64,000 nt of DNA from Kitasatospora indigofera (GTDB lineage Bacteria > Actinomycetota > Actinomycetes > Streptomycetales > Streptomycetaceae). Below the pieces are notes generated by a model. It was not told the DNA's origin and searched no databases. It worked only from the letters and a program-made list of their open reading frames with translations. The stretch is from assembly GCF_014655955.1 (NCBI RefSeq), contig NZ_BNBO01000044.1, positions 1-64,000 of the forward strand, read 5' to 3'. Shown here piece by piece: positions 15,855-24,065 of this stretch. Numbering within the stretch: position 1 is the first letter of the stretch; each line of letters begins with the position of its first letter. The translations under genes and the position numbers were made by a program.

Positions 15855-16310
15855 TCAGCGCCGCCCGCCGGCGTACCCGGCCGCGTCGGCGGCGGCCTCC
15901 GCGTTGTGCGCGATCCGTTCGAGCACGGCGACGGCGATCCGGTACTCCTCGTCCGGGACGCCGGCCGTCACCCGCTTCCGGAAGGCCCCGGCCCGGACGG
16001 CCACCCGGGCGAACCGGGCCCGGCCCTCGTCGGTCAGGGCGAGGCGGCCCGGAGCCGGGCGGGCCGCCCAGCCGCCGGTGACCAGCGACTCGACGGTGCC
16101 GGCCAACTCGGTGGCCTCGCCGTTGGCGGTCAGGACGGCCAGGACCTCCGCGTCGGTGGCCTCCGGGTCGTCCGCGATCACGTTGAGGACCTGCCAGCCG
16201 AGCCGGGTGAGGCCGTCCGCGGCCAGCATCCCGTCGAGGTACCTGGTCAGCGCGGCGTCGGTGCGGTTGAGCCAGTAGCCGACGGGCTTCGTCGGCGGCT
16301 GCTGTTCCAT
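15855..16310 (-). CDS. MarR-like winged-helix regulator
   Basis: A 151-residue single-domain regulator. YWLNRTDAALTRYLDGMLAADGLTRLGWQVLNVIAD is the MarR-type dimerisation helix and helix 2, followed by a winged helix with TVESLVTGGWAARPAPGRLALTDEG. The N-terminal YWLNRTD pattern recurs in streptomycete MarR proteins, and a relative lies at 60452-60895 in this window. Between the ECF42 fusion and the NmrA-like gene, all read separately. The target is unknown. Confidence 0.8.
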   Translation of the reverse strand: MEQQPPTKPVGYWLNRTDAALTRYLDGMLAADGLTRLGWQVLNVIADDPEATDAEVLAVLTANGEATELAGTVESLVTGGWAARPAPGRLALTDEGRARFARVAVRAGAFRKRVTAGVPDEEYRIAVAVLERIAHNAEAAADAAGYAGGRR

Positions 16311-16404
16311 GTTCTGCTCCTGCTCCTGTTCGTCTCCCTGTTGGTGTCCCTGTGCCTGTCCCTGTTCCCGAGCGGTCGGGATCGGGCGGGTGCCGGCGGC
16401 CGGC

Positions 16405-17247
16405 TCAGTGTCCGGCGAAGGCGGCGGCGTTCTCCTGGGCCCACTGCCGGAAGGTGCGGGCGGGACGGCCGAGCAGGGTCGCGGTGGTGTCGGCGACCTC
16501 GGCGGGCCGGCCGTCCGCGGCCTCCCACAGGTCGAGCAGCGAGCACACCATCGGCGCGGGCATGAAGGCGCCCAGCTGCCGTTCGGCCTCGGGCCGGGTG
16601 ATCCGGCGGACCTCGATCTCGCGGCCGACGGCGTCCGCGAGCAGGGCGACCTGCTCGCGGAAGGCGAGCGACTCGGCGCCGGTCAGGGTGAGCGAGCGGC
16701 CGGTGAGGGAGTCGCCGGTCAGCGCCTCGAAGGCGATGTCGGCGATGTCCTCGGGGTGGATGGGCGCGATGTGCGCGTCCGGGTAGGCCAGTTCGACCGG
16801 GAGCGAGCCGCCGATCGCGCGGGCCCAGCCGAAGGAGTTGCTGGCGAAGGCGTCCGGCCGCAGGAAGGTGCAGGTGAGGGTGGAGGCGGCGAGGGCGCGC
16901 TCGACCCGGAGGCTGTGGCTCGCCAGCGGGTCCTGCTCGGCGTCGGGGCCGAGCACGGAGGACGAGGACAGCAGGACGACGTGTTCGACGCCCGCGGCCT
17001 CGGCGGCCGTGACCAGCTCATGGATGCCGGCGGGGTTGGGGTAGAGGAAGACCTGGCGCACGCCGAGGAGCGCCGCGCCGAAGGTCGCGGGCCGGTCGAG
17101 GACCAGCTCGGCGATCTCGACGCCGTCCGGGACGGTGAGCGCGGAGGGGTCGGCGCTGGCGGCGCGGACGGTGTGGCCGGCCGCGTGCAGACGGCCGATG
17201 ACGGCCTGTCCGACCTTGCCGCGGGCGCCGGTGACGAGGGTGGTCAT
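16405..17247 (-). CDS. NmrA-like NAD(P)-binding reductase
   Basis: A 280-residue atypical short-chain dehydrogenase. The Rossmann motif TGARGKVGQAV is at residues 6-16, the strand HVVLLSSSSVLG is about residues 90-101, and the substrate-side segment TFLRPDAFASNSFGWA is family-typical. The usual YxxxK catalytic pair is not evident, as in the NmrA/quinone-reductase-2 branch, whose members bind NAD(P)H and sense or reduce quinones. A GGAG ribosome site lies before the ATG. Divergent from a MarR gene across an operator-rich gap, so probably under its control. Confidence 0.87.
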   Translation of the reverse strand: MTTLVTGARGKVGQAVIGRLHAAGHTVRAASADPSALTVPDGVEIAELVLDRPATFGAALLGVRQVFLYPNPAGIHELVTAAEAAGVEHVVLLSSSSVLGPDAEQDPLASHSLRVERALAASTLTCTFLRPDAFASNSFGWARAIGGSLPVELAYPDAHIAPIHPEDIADIAFEALTGDSLTGRSLTLTGAESLAFREQVALLADAVGREIEVRRITRPEAERQLGAFMPAPMVCSLLDLWEAADGRPAEVADTTATLLGRPARTFRQWAQENAAAFAGH

Positions 17248-17284
17248 GAGAACTCCGGTCGGTCGATTGCTTGCTTGCTACATA

Positions 17285-17313
17285 TGCATGCTCACATGCA
17301 CACGTTTGCGTGT
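17285..17313. promoter_or_regulatory. two adjacent inverted repeats, MarR operator region
   Basis: TGCATG-CTCA-CATGCA (17285-17300) abuts ACACG-TTTG-CGTGT (17300-17313), followed by a further CACATGC word. The whole 90-bp gap is far less GC-rich than its surroundings and lies between the divergent NmrA-like and MarR genes. Confidence 0.65.
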
Positions 17314-17339
17314 CAACACATGCTTGCGCGGAGTCACCT

Positions 17340-17852
17340 ATGTACGATGAGGGCATGACCAAGCACCGGCCCGGAACCGCCGACGAGCTGCTGAACGCCG
17401 TGGGCCCCGCCTTCGGGAAGCTGCGCCGCTCCTCGCTGCTGGACGTCGAGAACCCGATCTCCCAGAAGGACCTGAGCCGGACCCTCGTCCTCAACATCGT
17501 CCTGGAGGCTGAACAGGCGGCGGAGGCCCGCGAGATCACCGTCGGTGCGGTGGCCGAGCACCTCAGCGTGGACCCGTCGGTGGCCAGCCGGATGGTCTCC
17601 GACTCGATCGGGGCCGGCTACCTGGTCCGCACCGCCTCCCAGCAGGACGGCCGCCGGACGATCCTTCATCTCAGCCCCGAAGGCCGGGAACTGATGGCCC
17701 GCTTCCGGCGCCACCAGCGGTCCGCCTTCGAGTACGTCACCGCGGACTGGTCCGAGGACGAACGCCTCGAATTCGCCCGCCTGATGCTGAAGTACGTCGC
17801 GGCGCAGGACGCCCTGCGCCGCCGGGCCGACGACGAGGACACCGCCCGCTGA
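17340..17852 (+). CDS. MarR family regulator
   Basis: A 170-residue MarR protein. The winged helix lies around residues 70-120 (ITVGAVAEHLSVDPSVASRMVSDSIGAGYLVR) with wing SQQDGRRTILHLSPEG. The start at 17340 is chosen for CGGAG six bases upstream; the ATG at 17355 (MTKHRPG) is an alternative. Divergent from the NmrA-like reductase and separated from it by two inverted repeats, so it likely represses that gene and responds to an electrophile or quinone-like inducer; the inducer type is inferred from the partner only. Confidence 0.86.
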   Translation: MYDEGMTKHRPGTADELLNAVGPAFGKLRRSSLLDVENPISQKDLSRTLVLNIVLEAEQAAEAREITVGAVAEHLSVDPSVASRMVSDSIGAGYLVRTASQQDGRRTILHLSPEGRELMARFRRHQRSAFEYVTADWSEDERLEFARLMLKYVAAQDALRRRADDEDTAR

Positions 17853-17948
17853 CCCCGCGCCATCCGCTGACCGCCCGCCCGGGCGCTGCCCGACCGTCCG
17901 CCGAGCCCTGCCGACCGGGAGCGGCAGCCCGACCGAAGGGCCAACCCG

Positions 17949-19460
17949 ATGCGTGAACCAGCAGCCGAGCCGGCGGCCGACGCCACCGGCCCCGACCTGC
18001 ACCTGGACCTGCCCGCCACCGGCAGCCGCCGCGCCGCGCTCACCCAGGCACTGCGGGAGGCCGTACGCGCCGGCCGGCTCGCCCCCGGCACCCGGCTGCC
18101 GCCGTACCGCACCCTCGCCCTCGACCTGGGGGTGGCCCGCAACACGGTGGCCGACGCCTACGCCGAACTGGTCGCCGAGGGCTGGTTCACCGCCCGGCAG
18201 GGCTCCGGCACCCGGGTCGCCGAGCGGGCCGCGCCGGCCCACCCGGTCCGCACCCCCAAGCGGCCCTCCGGCCACCGGCCCGGTCCCGCCCACAACCTCG
18301 GCCAGGGCCGGCCGGACGCCGCGTCCTTCCCCCGCGCCGACTGGATCGCCGCCACCCGCCGGGCCCTCACCGCCGCCCCCGACGAGGCCTTCGGGCCCGG
18401 CGACCCGCAGGGGCGGGCCGAGCTGCGCGAGGCGCTCGCGCACTACCTCGCCCGGGTCCGCGGGGTACGCACCACCCCGGACCGGATCGTGGTCTGCGCC
18501 GGCTTCGCCCACGCGCTGCGGCTGCTCTTCGAGGGCCAGGTGCTGCGCGGCCCGCTCGCCGTGGAGGCGTACGGACTGCCCTTCCACCGCGGGCTGCTGC
18601 ACGCCGCGGGCGTCCGCACCGTGCCGCTCGGCATCGACGCGAAGGGCACCAGGACGGACGAGCTGGCGACGGCGACCGCCGCCTCGCCGCGGACGGCCCC
18701 CCGGGCCGTGCTGCTCACCCCCGCGCACCAGTTCCCGACCGGCGGACCGTTGCACGCGAGCCGGCGGGCCGCCGCGGTCGACTGGGCCCGCGCCAACGGC
18801 ACGCTGGTGCTGGAGGACGACTACGACGGGGAGTTCCGCTACGACCGTGAGCCGGTCGGCGCCGTGCAGGGACTCGACCCCGAACACGTGGTGTACCTCG
18901 GCTCGGTCAGCAAGAGCCTGTCCCCGGCCGTCCGCCTCGGCTGGCTGGTGCTCCCCGAGCACCTGGTCGCGCCGGTGCTCGCGGTCAAGGGCGAACGCGA
19001 GGCCTGGACCGGCACGCTGGACCAGCTGGCGCTCGCCGAACTGATCGAGTCCGGCCGGTACGACCGGCACGTCCGGCGGATGCGGCAGCGCTACCGCGCG
19101 CGGCGCGGCCGGCTGGTCGAGCAGCTGGCCGAGCAGGCGCCGCACATCGCCGTGACCGGCATCGCCGCCGGGCTGCACGCCGTCCTGCGGCTGCCGCCCG
19201 GGACGGAGGCCTCCTCGGTCAAGGCCGCCACCTGGGAGGGCGTCGCCCTGGACGGCCTGGCCGGCTTCCGCCACCCGGACGCCGTGGTGCCGCCCGCCGA
19301 CGGGCTGGTGGTCGGGTACGCCACCCCGTCGGAGTCCGCCTACGGCCCCGCGCTCGACGCGCTCTGCCGGATCCTGCCACCGGCCCCGGACCCGGACCCT
19401 GCCCCGGAGCGTTCGCCGTTCCCGGACCCGGGCCGTTCGCCGGTCCCGCCCGGCCTCTGA
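17949..19460 (+). CDS. MocR/PdxR-type GntR regulator with aminotransferase domain
   Basis: A 503-residue MocR protein. Residues 20-95 form a GntR winged helix (PPYRTLALDLGVARNTVADAYAELVAEGWF), and residues 120-480 a fold-type I aminotransferase domain. LEDDYDGEFRY is the conserved segment around the PLP-stacking region, and SVSKSLSPAVRLGW holds the PLP-binding Lys. PdxR members bind PLP and activate vitamin B6 synthesis, while others control transport or GABA use. No pdxST or transporter gene lies next door in this window, so the target is unknown. The C-terminal tail has a 24-bp internal repeat. A perfect hairpin follows the stop directly. Confidence 0.9.
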   Translation: MREPAAEPAADATGPDLHLDLPATGSRRAALTQALREAVRAGRLAPGTRLPPYRTLALDLGVARNTVADAYAELVAEGWFTARQGSGTRVAERAAPAHPVRTPKRPSGHRPGPAHNLGQGRPDAASFPRADWIAATRRALTAAPDEAFGPGDPQGRAELREALAHYLARVRGVRTTPDRIVVCAGFAHALRLLFEGQVLRGPLAVEAYGLPFHRGLLHAAGVRTVPLGIDAKGTRTDELATATAASPRTAPRAVLLTPAHQFPTGGPLHASRRAAAVDWARANGTLVLEDDYDGEFRYDREPVGAVQGLDPEHVVYLGSVSKSLSPAVRLGWLVLPEHLVAPVLAVKGEREAWTGTLDQLALAELIESGRYDRHVRRMRQRYRARRGRLVEQLAEQAPHIAVTGIAAGLHAVLRLPPGTEASSVKAATWEGVALDGLAGFRHPDAVVPPADGLVVGYATPSESAYGPALDALCRILPPAPDPDPAPERSPFPDPGRSPVPPGL

Positions 19461-19488
19461 CCGTCCCCCACCGGCGGGTGGGGGACGG
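19461..19488. terminator. terminator hairpin after the MocR gene
   Basis: Perfect 12-bp stem CCGTCCCCCACC (19461-19472), loop GGCG, GGTGGGGGACGG (19477-19488). It begins at the base after the MocR stop and sits 7 bp from the stop of the convergent permease, so it probably serves both. Confidence 0.85.
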
Positions 19489-19495
19489 GCGGCCC

Positions 19496-22024
19496 CTACT
19501 CGCGGGCGCCGATCGCCCCCGCCGCGTCCGCACGCAGCGCCAGCCGGGCCGGCAGCGCGGTGGCCACGAAGGCGAGCGCCGCCGCCGCGGCGACCACGCC
19601 CAGGTAGGTGAGCGGCGGTGCGTACGGCCGGGCCGCCCCCGTCATGCCGGTGCTGTAGGCCGCCAGCGTCGCGTACGCGACGGCCGAGCCGAGCCCGACG
19701 GAGAGCAGCACCACCATCAGCGTCTCCCAGCGGAGCATCGCCCGGACCTGCCGTCCGGTGGTGCCGATCAGGCGCAGCAGCGCGAACTCCCGGCGCCTGG
19801 CGGCGGTCGCCATCACCAGGGTGTTCACCACCGCGATGCCGGTGAAGGCGATGATCAGGCCCATCGCGACGTAGTTGACCTGCGCCTGGCTGCCGGCCTG
19901 CGCGCTCCGGACGGCGTCGAGCTCCGCGCGGCCGAGGATCCGTACGGCGGGGAAGGGCCGGGCCGCGGCGGCCAGCTCCTCGCGCGTCGCCGTGCCGGCC
20001 ACCAGCACCGAGGAGGCGAGCGGGTTGTCCACGTGCGCCGCCAGCACACCCAGGGGCAGCAGCAGGTCGCCGAAGCCGAGGCCGCGCTCGTAGACGGCGA
20101 CCACCCGCAGCGGCACGGTGACCCCGTCGCCCAGGGTGACCGGCAGGGTTCCGCCGACCGTGGCCCTCCTGGTGTCGGCGGCGAGCCGGCTGAGGGCGAC
20201 GGTGTCCTCGCCCATCGCGTCCAGCGACCCGGCGGTGACCTCCGGGTCCATGGTCCGGCCGAGGCCGCGCGGGGTGACGCCCTGGGCCGGGAACCGGTCC
20301 GGGCCCGCGTAGACCGTCGACCGGACCACCTCGGTCACCGCCACCACGCCCGGCACCCCGCGCACCGCCTCGGCGGCGGCCCCGGGCACGCCCGGCCCGG
20401 CGGCGGCCAGCACGTACGGGGCGGTGGTGCCGGCCCGCACCTGCTCGCCCGCCGCGTGGCTCGCGGTGGTCTGGGTGAACAGGATCGTCGAGGCCATCGC
20501 GACGGCCAGGCTCAGCGGCGTGACCACGGCGGCGAGGCGCTGGGCCGAGGCGCGGGCGTTCTGCGCGGCGAGGAACCCGGCGGATGGCGAGAGGGCCTGG
20601 ACGACCCGGCCCAGCACCGTCGTGGCGAACCGGACCGCCGACGGGCCGAGCAGGGCGGTGGCGACCGCCGCCAGGACCACGGACAGGAAGGTCACCGGGG
20701 TGGCGCCGGCGTCCGTGTGCAGACCGGACAGGACGAGCACCAGCACCACGTACCCGACGGCCGCCAGCACGCCCGCGACCAGCCGCCCGGCCCCCGGCCG
20801 GGCCCGCGGTGCCGCGGCCTCGGCGAGTCCCTCGGTGGGGTGCACCCGGGCCGGGCGCCGCGCCGACACCCGGGCTGCGCCCCAGCCGGCCAGCAGCGTC
20901 GCCAGCACCGCCGCGACCGGCGGGAAGGGGCTCAGCAGCAGGTGCAGGGTGTCCGGCAGCGCGCCGATCGCGAGGAAGCGCCGGTGCAGCCAGCCGGCCA
21001 GCGCGAGGCCGGCCACCGCGCCGGGGAGGCCCGCCAGCAGGCCGACCACCAGGGCCTCGCGGCCGACCGTCCGGCGCAGCTGGCGGGGCGTCGCCCCGAT
21101 CGCGCGGAGCAGCGCCAGCTCGCGCACCCGCTGCTGGACGGAGAGCGAGAAGGTGCCCGTCACCACCAGCAGGGCCACCAGCAGTGAGGTGCCGCCCATC
21201 GCGGCGCCCATGCTGACCAGCTTCACTCGGGCCTTGCCGGCCGCCAGGAACTCGGCCGGGCCGAGGGCGTCGCCCGACCGGACCTCGGCCGTCGTGCCGG
21301 CCAGCGCCGCGACGGCCCGGGCCCGTACCGCGGCCAGGTCCGCGCCGGGCTCGGTGAGCAGTCCGACCGCGGCGACCTGCCCGGGGCGGCCCGCCAGCCG
21401 CCGGGCCTCGCCGGCGGTGAAGAACAGCGCCGACTGCCGGGCCGGCCGGCCGCCGGCGGGAGAGACCACCCCGACCACGCGGTACGCGGCGGGCGCGGCG
21501 CCGGACTGCACGGTGACCGTGCCGCCGACGCCGGCCCCGGCGCTCCGGGCGGCCGCCGCGTCCAGCACGATCTCGTCGTCGGCGGCGGGCGCGCGCCCGG
21601 CGTCCAGCCCGAACGGGGTGAGCACGGCGGACTCCCAGGCGTGCCCCCAGGAGGAGCCGCCGGCGGCCCGGCCGGCTGGGGCCAGCACCTCGGCGGGGAA
21701 GGTGAGTTCGGGGACGACCGCGCGGACACCCGGCAGCGCGGTGAGCCGGTCCGCGGTGCCGGCGTCCAGCCAGGCCCGCTCGGTCAGCGCCTTGGCCTTG
21801 TCCTTCGTCTTGTCCCCCTTCCGCTCGACCCGGTGCAGTTCCTGGTCCGCCGTGACCAGCAGGGGCGTACCGGCGTACCGCTCGGTGGGGATCCGGCCGC
21901 GCAGGCCGGTCTCCAGCAGCGCGCCGCAGGCGGTGACCAGCGCGGCGGCGCACATCAGCGCGACGAACGCGCCGGCGAAGGCCCCCTTGCGGGCCCGCAG
22001 GGTGCTCAGGGCGAGGAAGAACAT
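19496..22024 (-). CDS. ABC transporter permease, duplicated FtsX domains
   Basis: An 842-residue inner-membrane permease with two FtsX modules and about ten hydrophobic segments. Helix 1 lies at residues 15-37. A long extracytoplasmic MacB-like domain follows, then three helices with the coupling segment RVRELALLRAIGATPRQLRR. The second half repeats the plan, ending with RRREFALLRLIGTTGRQVRAML and a last helix. Such permeases work with a MacB/LolD-type ATPase by mechanotransmission rather than by forming a channel, moving lipids, peptides or toxins. Its ATG overlaps the stop of the ATPase gene by one base (TGATG), so the two are translationally coupled. Confidence 0.9.
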   Translation of the reverse strand: MFFLALSTLRARKGAFAGAFVALMCAAALVTACGALLETGLRGRIPTERYAGTPLLVTADQELHRVERKGDKTKDKAKALTERAWLDAGTADRLTALPGVRAVVPELTFPAEVLAPAGRAAGGSSWGHAWESAVLTPFGLDAGRAPAADDEIVLDAAAARSAGAGVGGTVTVQSGAAPAAYRVVGVVSPAGGRPARQSALFFTAGEARRLAGRPGQVAAVGLLTEPGADLAAVRARAVAALAGTTAEVRSGDALGPAEFLAAGKARVKLVSMGAAMGGTSLLVALLVVTGTFSLSVQQRVRELALLRAIGATPRQLRRTVGREALVVGLLAGLPGAVAGLALAGWLHRRFLAIGALPDTLHLLLSPFPPVAAVLATLLAGWGAARVSARRPARVHPTEGLAEAAAPRARPGAGRLVAGVLAAVGYVVLVLVLSGLHTDAGATPVTFLSVVLAAVATALLGPSAVRFATTVLGRVVQALSPSAGFLAAQNARASAQRLAAVVTPLSLAVAMASTILFTQTTASHAAGEQVRAGTTAPYVLAAAGPGVPGAAAEAVRGVPGVVAVTEVVRSTVYAGPDRFPAQGVTPRGLGRTMDPEVTAGSLDAMGEDTVALSRLAADTRRATVGGTLPVTLGDGVTVPLRVVAVYERGLGFGDLLLPLGVLAAHVDNPLASSVLVAGTATREELAAAARPFPAVRILGRAELDAVRSAQAGSQAQVNYVAMGLIIAFTGIAVVNTLVMATAARRREFALLRLIGTTGRQVRAMLRWETLMVVLLSVGLGSAVAYATLAAYSTGMTGAARPYAPPLTYLGVVAAAAALAFVATALPARLALRADAAGAIGARE

Positions 22025-22821
22025 CAGGCCCACGCTCCCAGCCGGCTCATCCGGTCGGCCACCAGCTCGGCGGTCGGCGCGGTCAGCGCGTCCGCGAGGG
22101 CGCCGTCGGCGAGGAAGAGCACGGTGTCGGCGTAGGAGGCGGCGACCGGGTCGTGGGTGACCATCACGACGGTCTGGCCCAGTTCGTCGACGGTCTGCCG
22201 GAGCAGTCCCAGCACCTCCTTCGCCGTCACGGTGTCCAGCGCGCCGGTGGGTTCGTCGCCGAACACCACCTCCGGCCGGGTCACCAGCGCCCGGGCGACG
22301 GCCACCCGCTGCTGCTGCCCGCCGGACAGCTCGGCCGGGCGGTGCCCGGTGCGGTCCGCCAGGCCCACCCGCTCGACGATCTCCGCCAGCCAGGCCCGGT
22401 CGGGGCGGCGCCCGGCCAGCCGCAGCGGCAGCGTGATGTTCTGCAGGACCGTCAGGGACGGCATCAGGTTGAACGCCTGGAACACGAAGCCGATCCGGTC
22501 CCGGCGCAGCCGGGTCAGCCGGGTCTCGTCCAGCCCGGTCAGCTCGCTCCCGCCGAGCGTCACCGTGCCGCCGGTGGGGCGGTCGAGGCCGGCGGCGCAG
22601 TGCAGGAAGGTGCTCTTCCCGGAGCCGGAGGGCCCCATCACGGCGGTGAAGCTGCCGCGCGGGATGTCGACGCTGACGCCGCGCAGCGCGTGCACGGTGG
22701 CGGCGCCGCGGCCGTACACCTTGGTGACCGAGGACAGGCTGACGGCCGCCTCCGGCCGGCTGCCGGCGGTGCGGTCCGGCGCGGCGGCCGGGCGGGCCGA
22801 GGACGAGAAGATCTTGGGCAT
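22024..22821 (-). CDS. ABC transporter ATPase, MacB/LolD type
   Basis: A 265-residue ATPase. Walker A GPSGSGKS is at about residues 65-72, Q-loop QAFNLMPSLT, signature LSGGQQQRVAVARAL, Walker B VVFGDEPTGALD, and switch His in MVTHDP. The LDEXXXTRLRRDRIGFVFQ pattern and the ALD after Walker B are typical of MacB/LolD/FtsE exporters paired with FtsX-type permeases. The first 30 residues are a variable tail. It is the first gene of a two-gene operon with the permease. A LuxR/TrmB-like regulator is divergent, 94 bp away, and may control the operon. Confidence 0.93.
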   Translation of the reverse strand: MPKIFSSSARPAAAPDRTAGSRPEAAVSLSSVTKVYGRGAATVHALRGVSVDIPRGSFTAVMGPSGSGKSTFLHCAAGLDRPTGGTVTLGGSELTGLDETRLTRLRRDRIGFVFQAFNLMPSLTVLQNITLPLRLAGRRPDRAWLAEIVERVGLADRTGHRPAELSGGQQQRVAVARALVTRPEVVFGDEPTGALDTVTAKEVLGLLRQTVDELGQTVVMVTHDPVAASYADTVLFLADGALADALTAPTAELVADRMSRLGAWA

Positions 22822-22915
22822 GACCCCAGCGTGCTCCCCCGCCGGGACCTGTTCTAGTGTCAGAAACGGCAACGGATGACAGCTTGTTGCCACTCGACCG
22901 GGGATCGGGGGAACG

Positions 22916-23905
22916 TTGTCGGGTCTGATCGCGCTGGGGGTTCCGGACGAACACCTGCGGCTGTACCGGTACTTCCTGCGACATCCGGGCCATGCGGCCG
23001 AGGCGGCCGGCACCGCCTTCGGCTGGGACCGCGACACCGTCGAGGAGGCCCTGGAGCGGCTGCAGGGGAAGGGCCTGATCCGTCTCTCGGACCAGCACAC
23101 CGTGCTGGTCTCGGACCCTTCGGTGGCGGTCGAGTGGCTGGTCGAGCAGCAGCTCGGCGAGCTGCGGAACACCACCGACCAGGTCGTCGCCGCCCGCAAG
23201 GTGATCGCCGCGCTCGCCGAGGAGCACAAGCACGGCCTGGCGGAGACGCCCGTCGGCGAGATCGAGCGGGTGGACGGGGTCGACGCCATCCGCGACCGCC
23301 TCGCCGACCTGGCCTTCTTCACCTTCCGCGAGCTGATGGCGCTGCTGCCGAACCGGTGGCAGCCGGAGAGCATCGAGCAGGCCCGGCAGTCCGACCTGCG
23401 GATGCTGCGGCGCGGCATCCGCTGGCGCACGGTCGTTGGCCCGGAGGCGGTCGCCGACCCGGGGACCAGCGCCTACCTGCGCGAACTCGTCGCGCTCGGC
23501 GGCGAAGTACGGTTCACCGACCAGGCGATCCGGCGGATGGTGATCTGGGACCGCGGCGTCGCCATGGTGCCGGTCGACCCGGACGACTACCAGCAGGCGA
23601 CCCTGGTGGTCCGGCAGGCCGGCCTGGTCGCCAACACGGTCGCCTGGTTCGAACAGGTCTGGGAGAGCAGCCGGGAGCTGCCCGCCGAGGAGAGCGACGG
23701 GGAGGGCGTCCCGCCGCCGCTGTCCGAGGTCGAACGCCGGGTCCTGGAGGTCCTCACCCGCACCGACAAGGACGAGGCGGCCGCCCGCGAGATGGGCGTC
23801 TCGCTGCGCACCTTCCGGCGCTACATCGCCGACATCATGCTGCGGCTGGGCGCGGCCAACCGGTTCCAGGCGGGCCTGCTGGCCAAGGAGCGGGGCTGGA
23901 TCTAG
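22916..23905 (+). CDS. TrmB/LuxR-like two-domain regulator
   Basis: A 329-residue regulator starting at TTG (22916) with GGGGGA before it. The N-terminus holds a winged helix resembling TrmB (VPDEHLRLYRYFLRHPGHAAEAAGTAFGWDRDTVEEALERLQGKGLI). The middle 160 residues are a phospholipase-D-like sensor seen in this streptomycete group (FFTFRELMALLPNRWQPESIEQARQSDLRMLRRGIRWR). The C-terminus is a LuxR-type helix-turn-helix (LSEVERRVLEVLTRTDKDEAAAREMGVSLRTFRRYIADIMLRLGA). Relatives are commonly encoded near ABC exporters or RiPP clusters. The divergent MacB-like operon is the obvious candidate target. Confidence 0.82.
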   Translation: MSGLIALGVPDEHLRLYRYFLRHPGHAAEAAGTAFGWDRDTVEEALERLQGKGLIRLSDQHTVLVSDPSVAVEWLVEQQLGELRNTTDQVVAARKVIAALAEEHKHGLAETPVGEIERVDGVDAIRDRLADLAFFTFRELMALLPNRWQPESIEQARQSDLRMLRRGIRWRTVVGPEAVADPGTSAYLRELVALGGEVRFTDQAIRRMVIWDRGVAMVPVDPDDYQQATLVVRQAGLVANTVAWFEQVWESSRELPAEESDGEGVPPPLSEVERRVLEVLTRTDKDEAAAREMGVSLRTFRRYIADIMLRLGAANRFQAGLLAKERGWI

Positions 23906-23916
23906 GCCGGGTGGCC

Positions 23917-23931
23917 GGGGCCTTCGGCCCC
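23917..23931. terminator. short hairpin after the LuxR-like gene
   Basis: GGGGCC-TTC-GGCCCC (23917-23931), and a second GGCC-TTC-GGCC at 23941-23951. Short stems; probable weak terminator. Confidence 0.45.
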
Positions 23932-24065
23932 AGGACCCCCGGCCTTCGGCCCCGGAGCCCCGCCGGCGGCCTTGAATCTCCCGCAGGGGGAGTTCCTACC
24001 GTACCGGCGAGCGCGGACGGCCGGCCCGGCCGACCGCGCGGACCGAGGTGGGCGGGGAGGCAGTC

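Noticed and set aside
13275..17852. A toxin or defence cluster around the ECF42 fusion and recombinase-like domain
   Set aside because: The flanking genes are ordinary regulators and a reductase, no nuclease or methylase is present, and the recombinase-like part is truncated, so this is not a mobile element.
17334..21953. A 1539-codon open frame on the minus strand
   Set aside because: It runs antisense to the MarR and MocR genes and through another frame of the permease; composition is Arg/Pro/Gly-rich with no domain. It is a by-product of very high GC.
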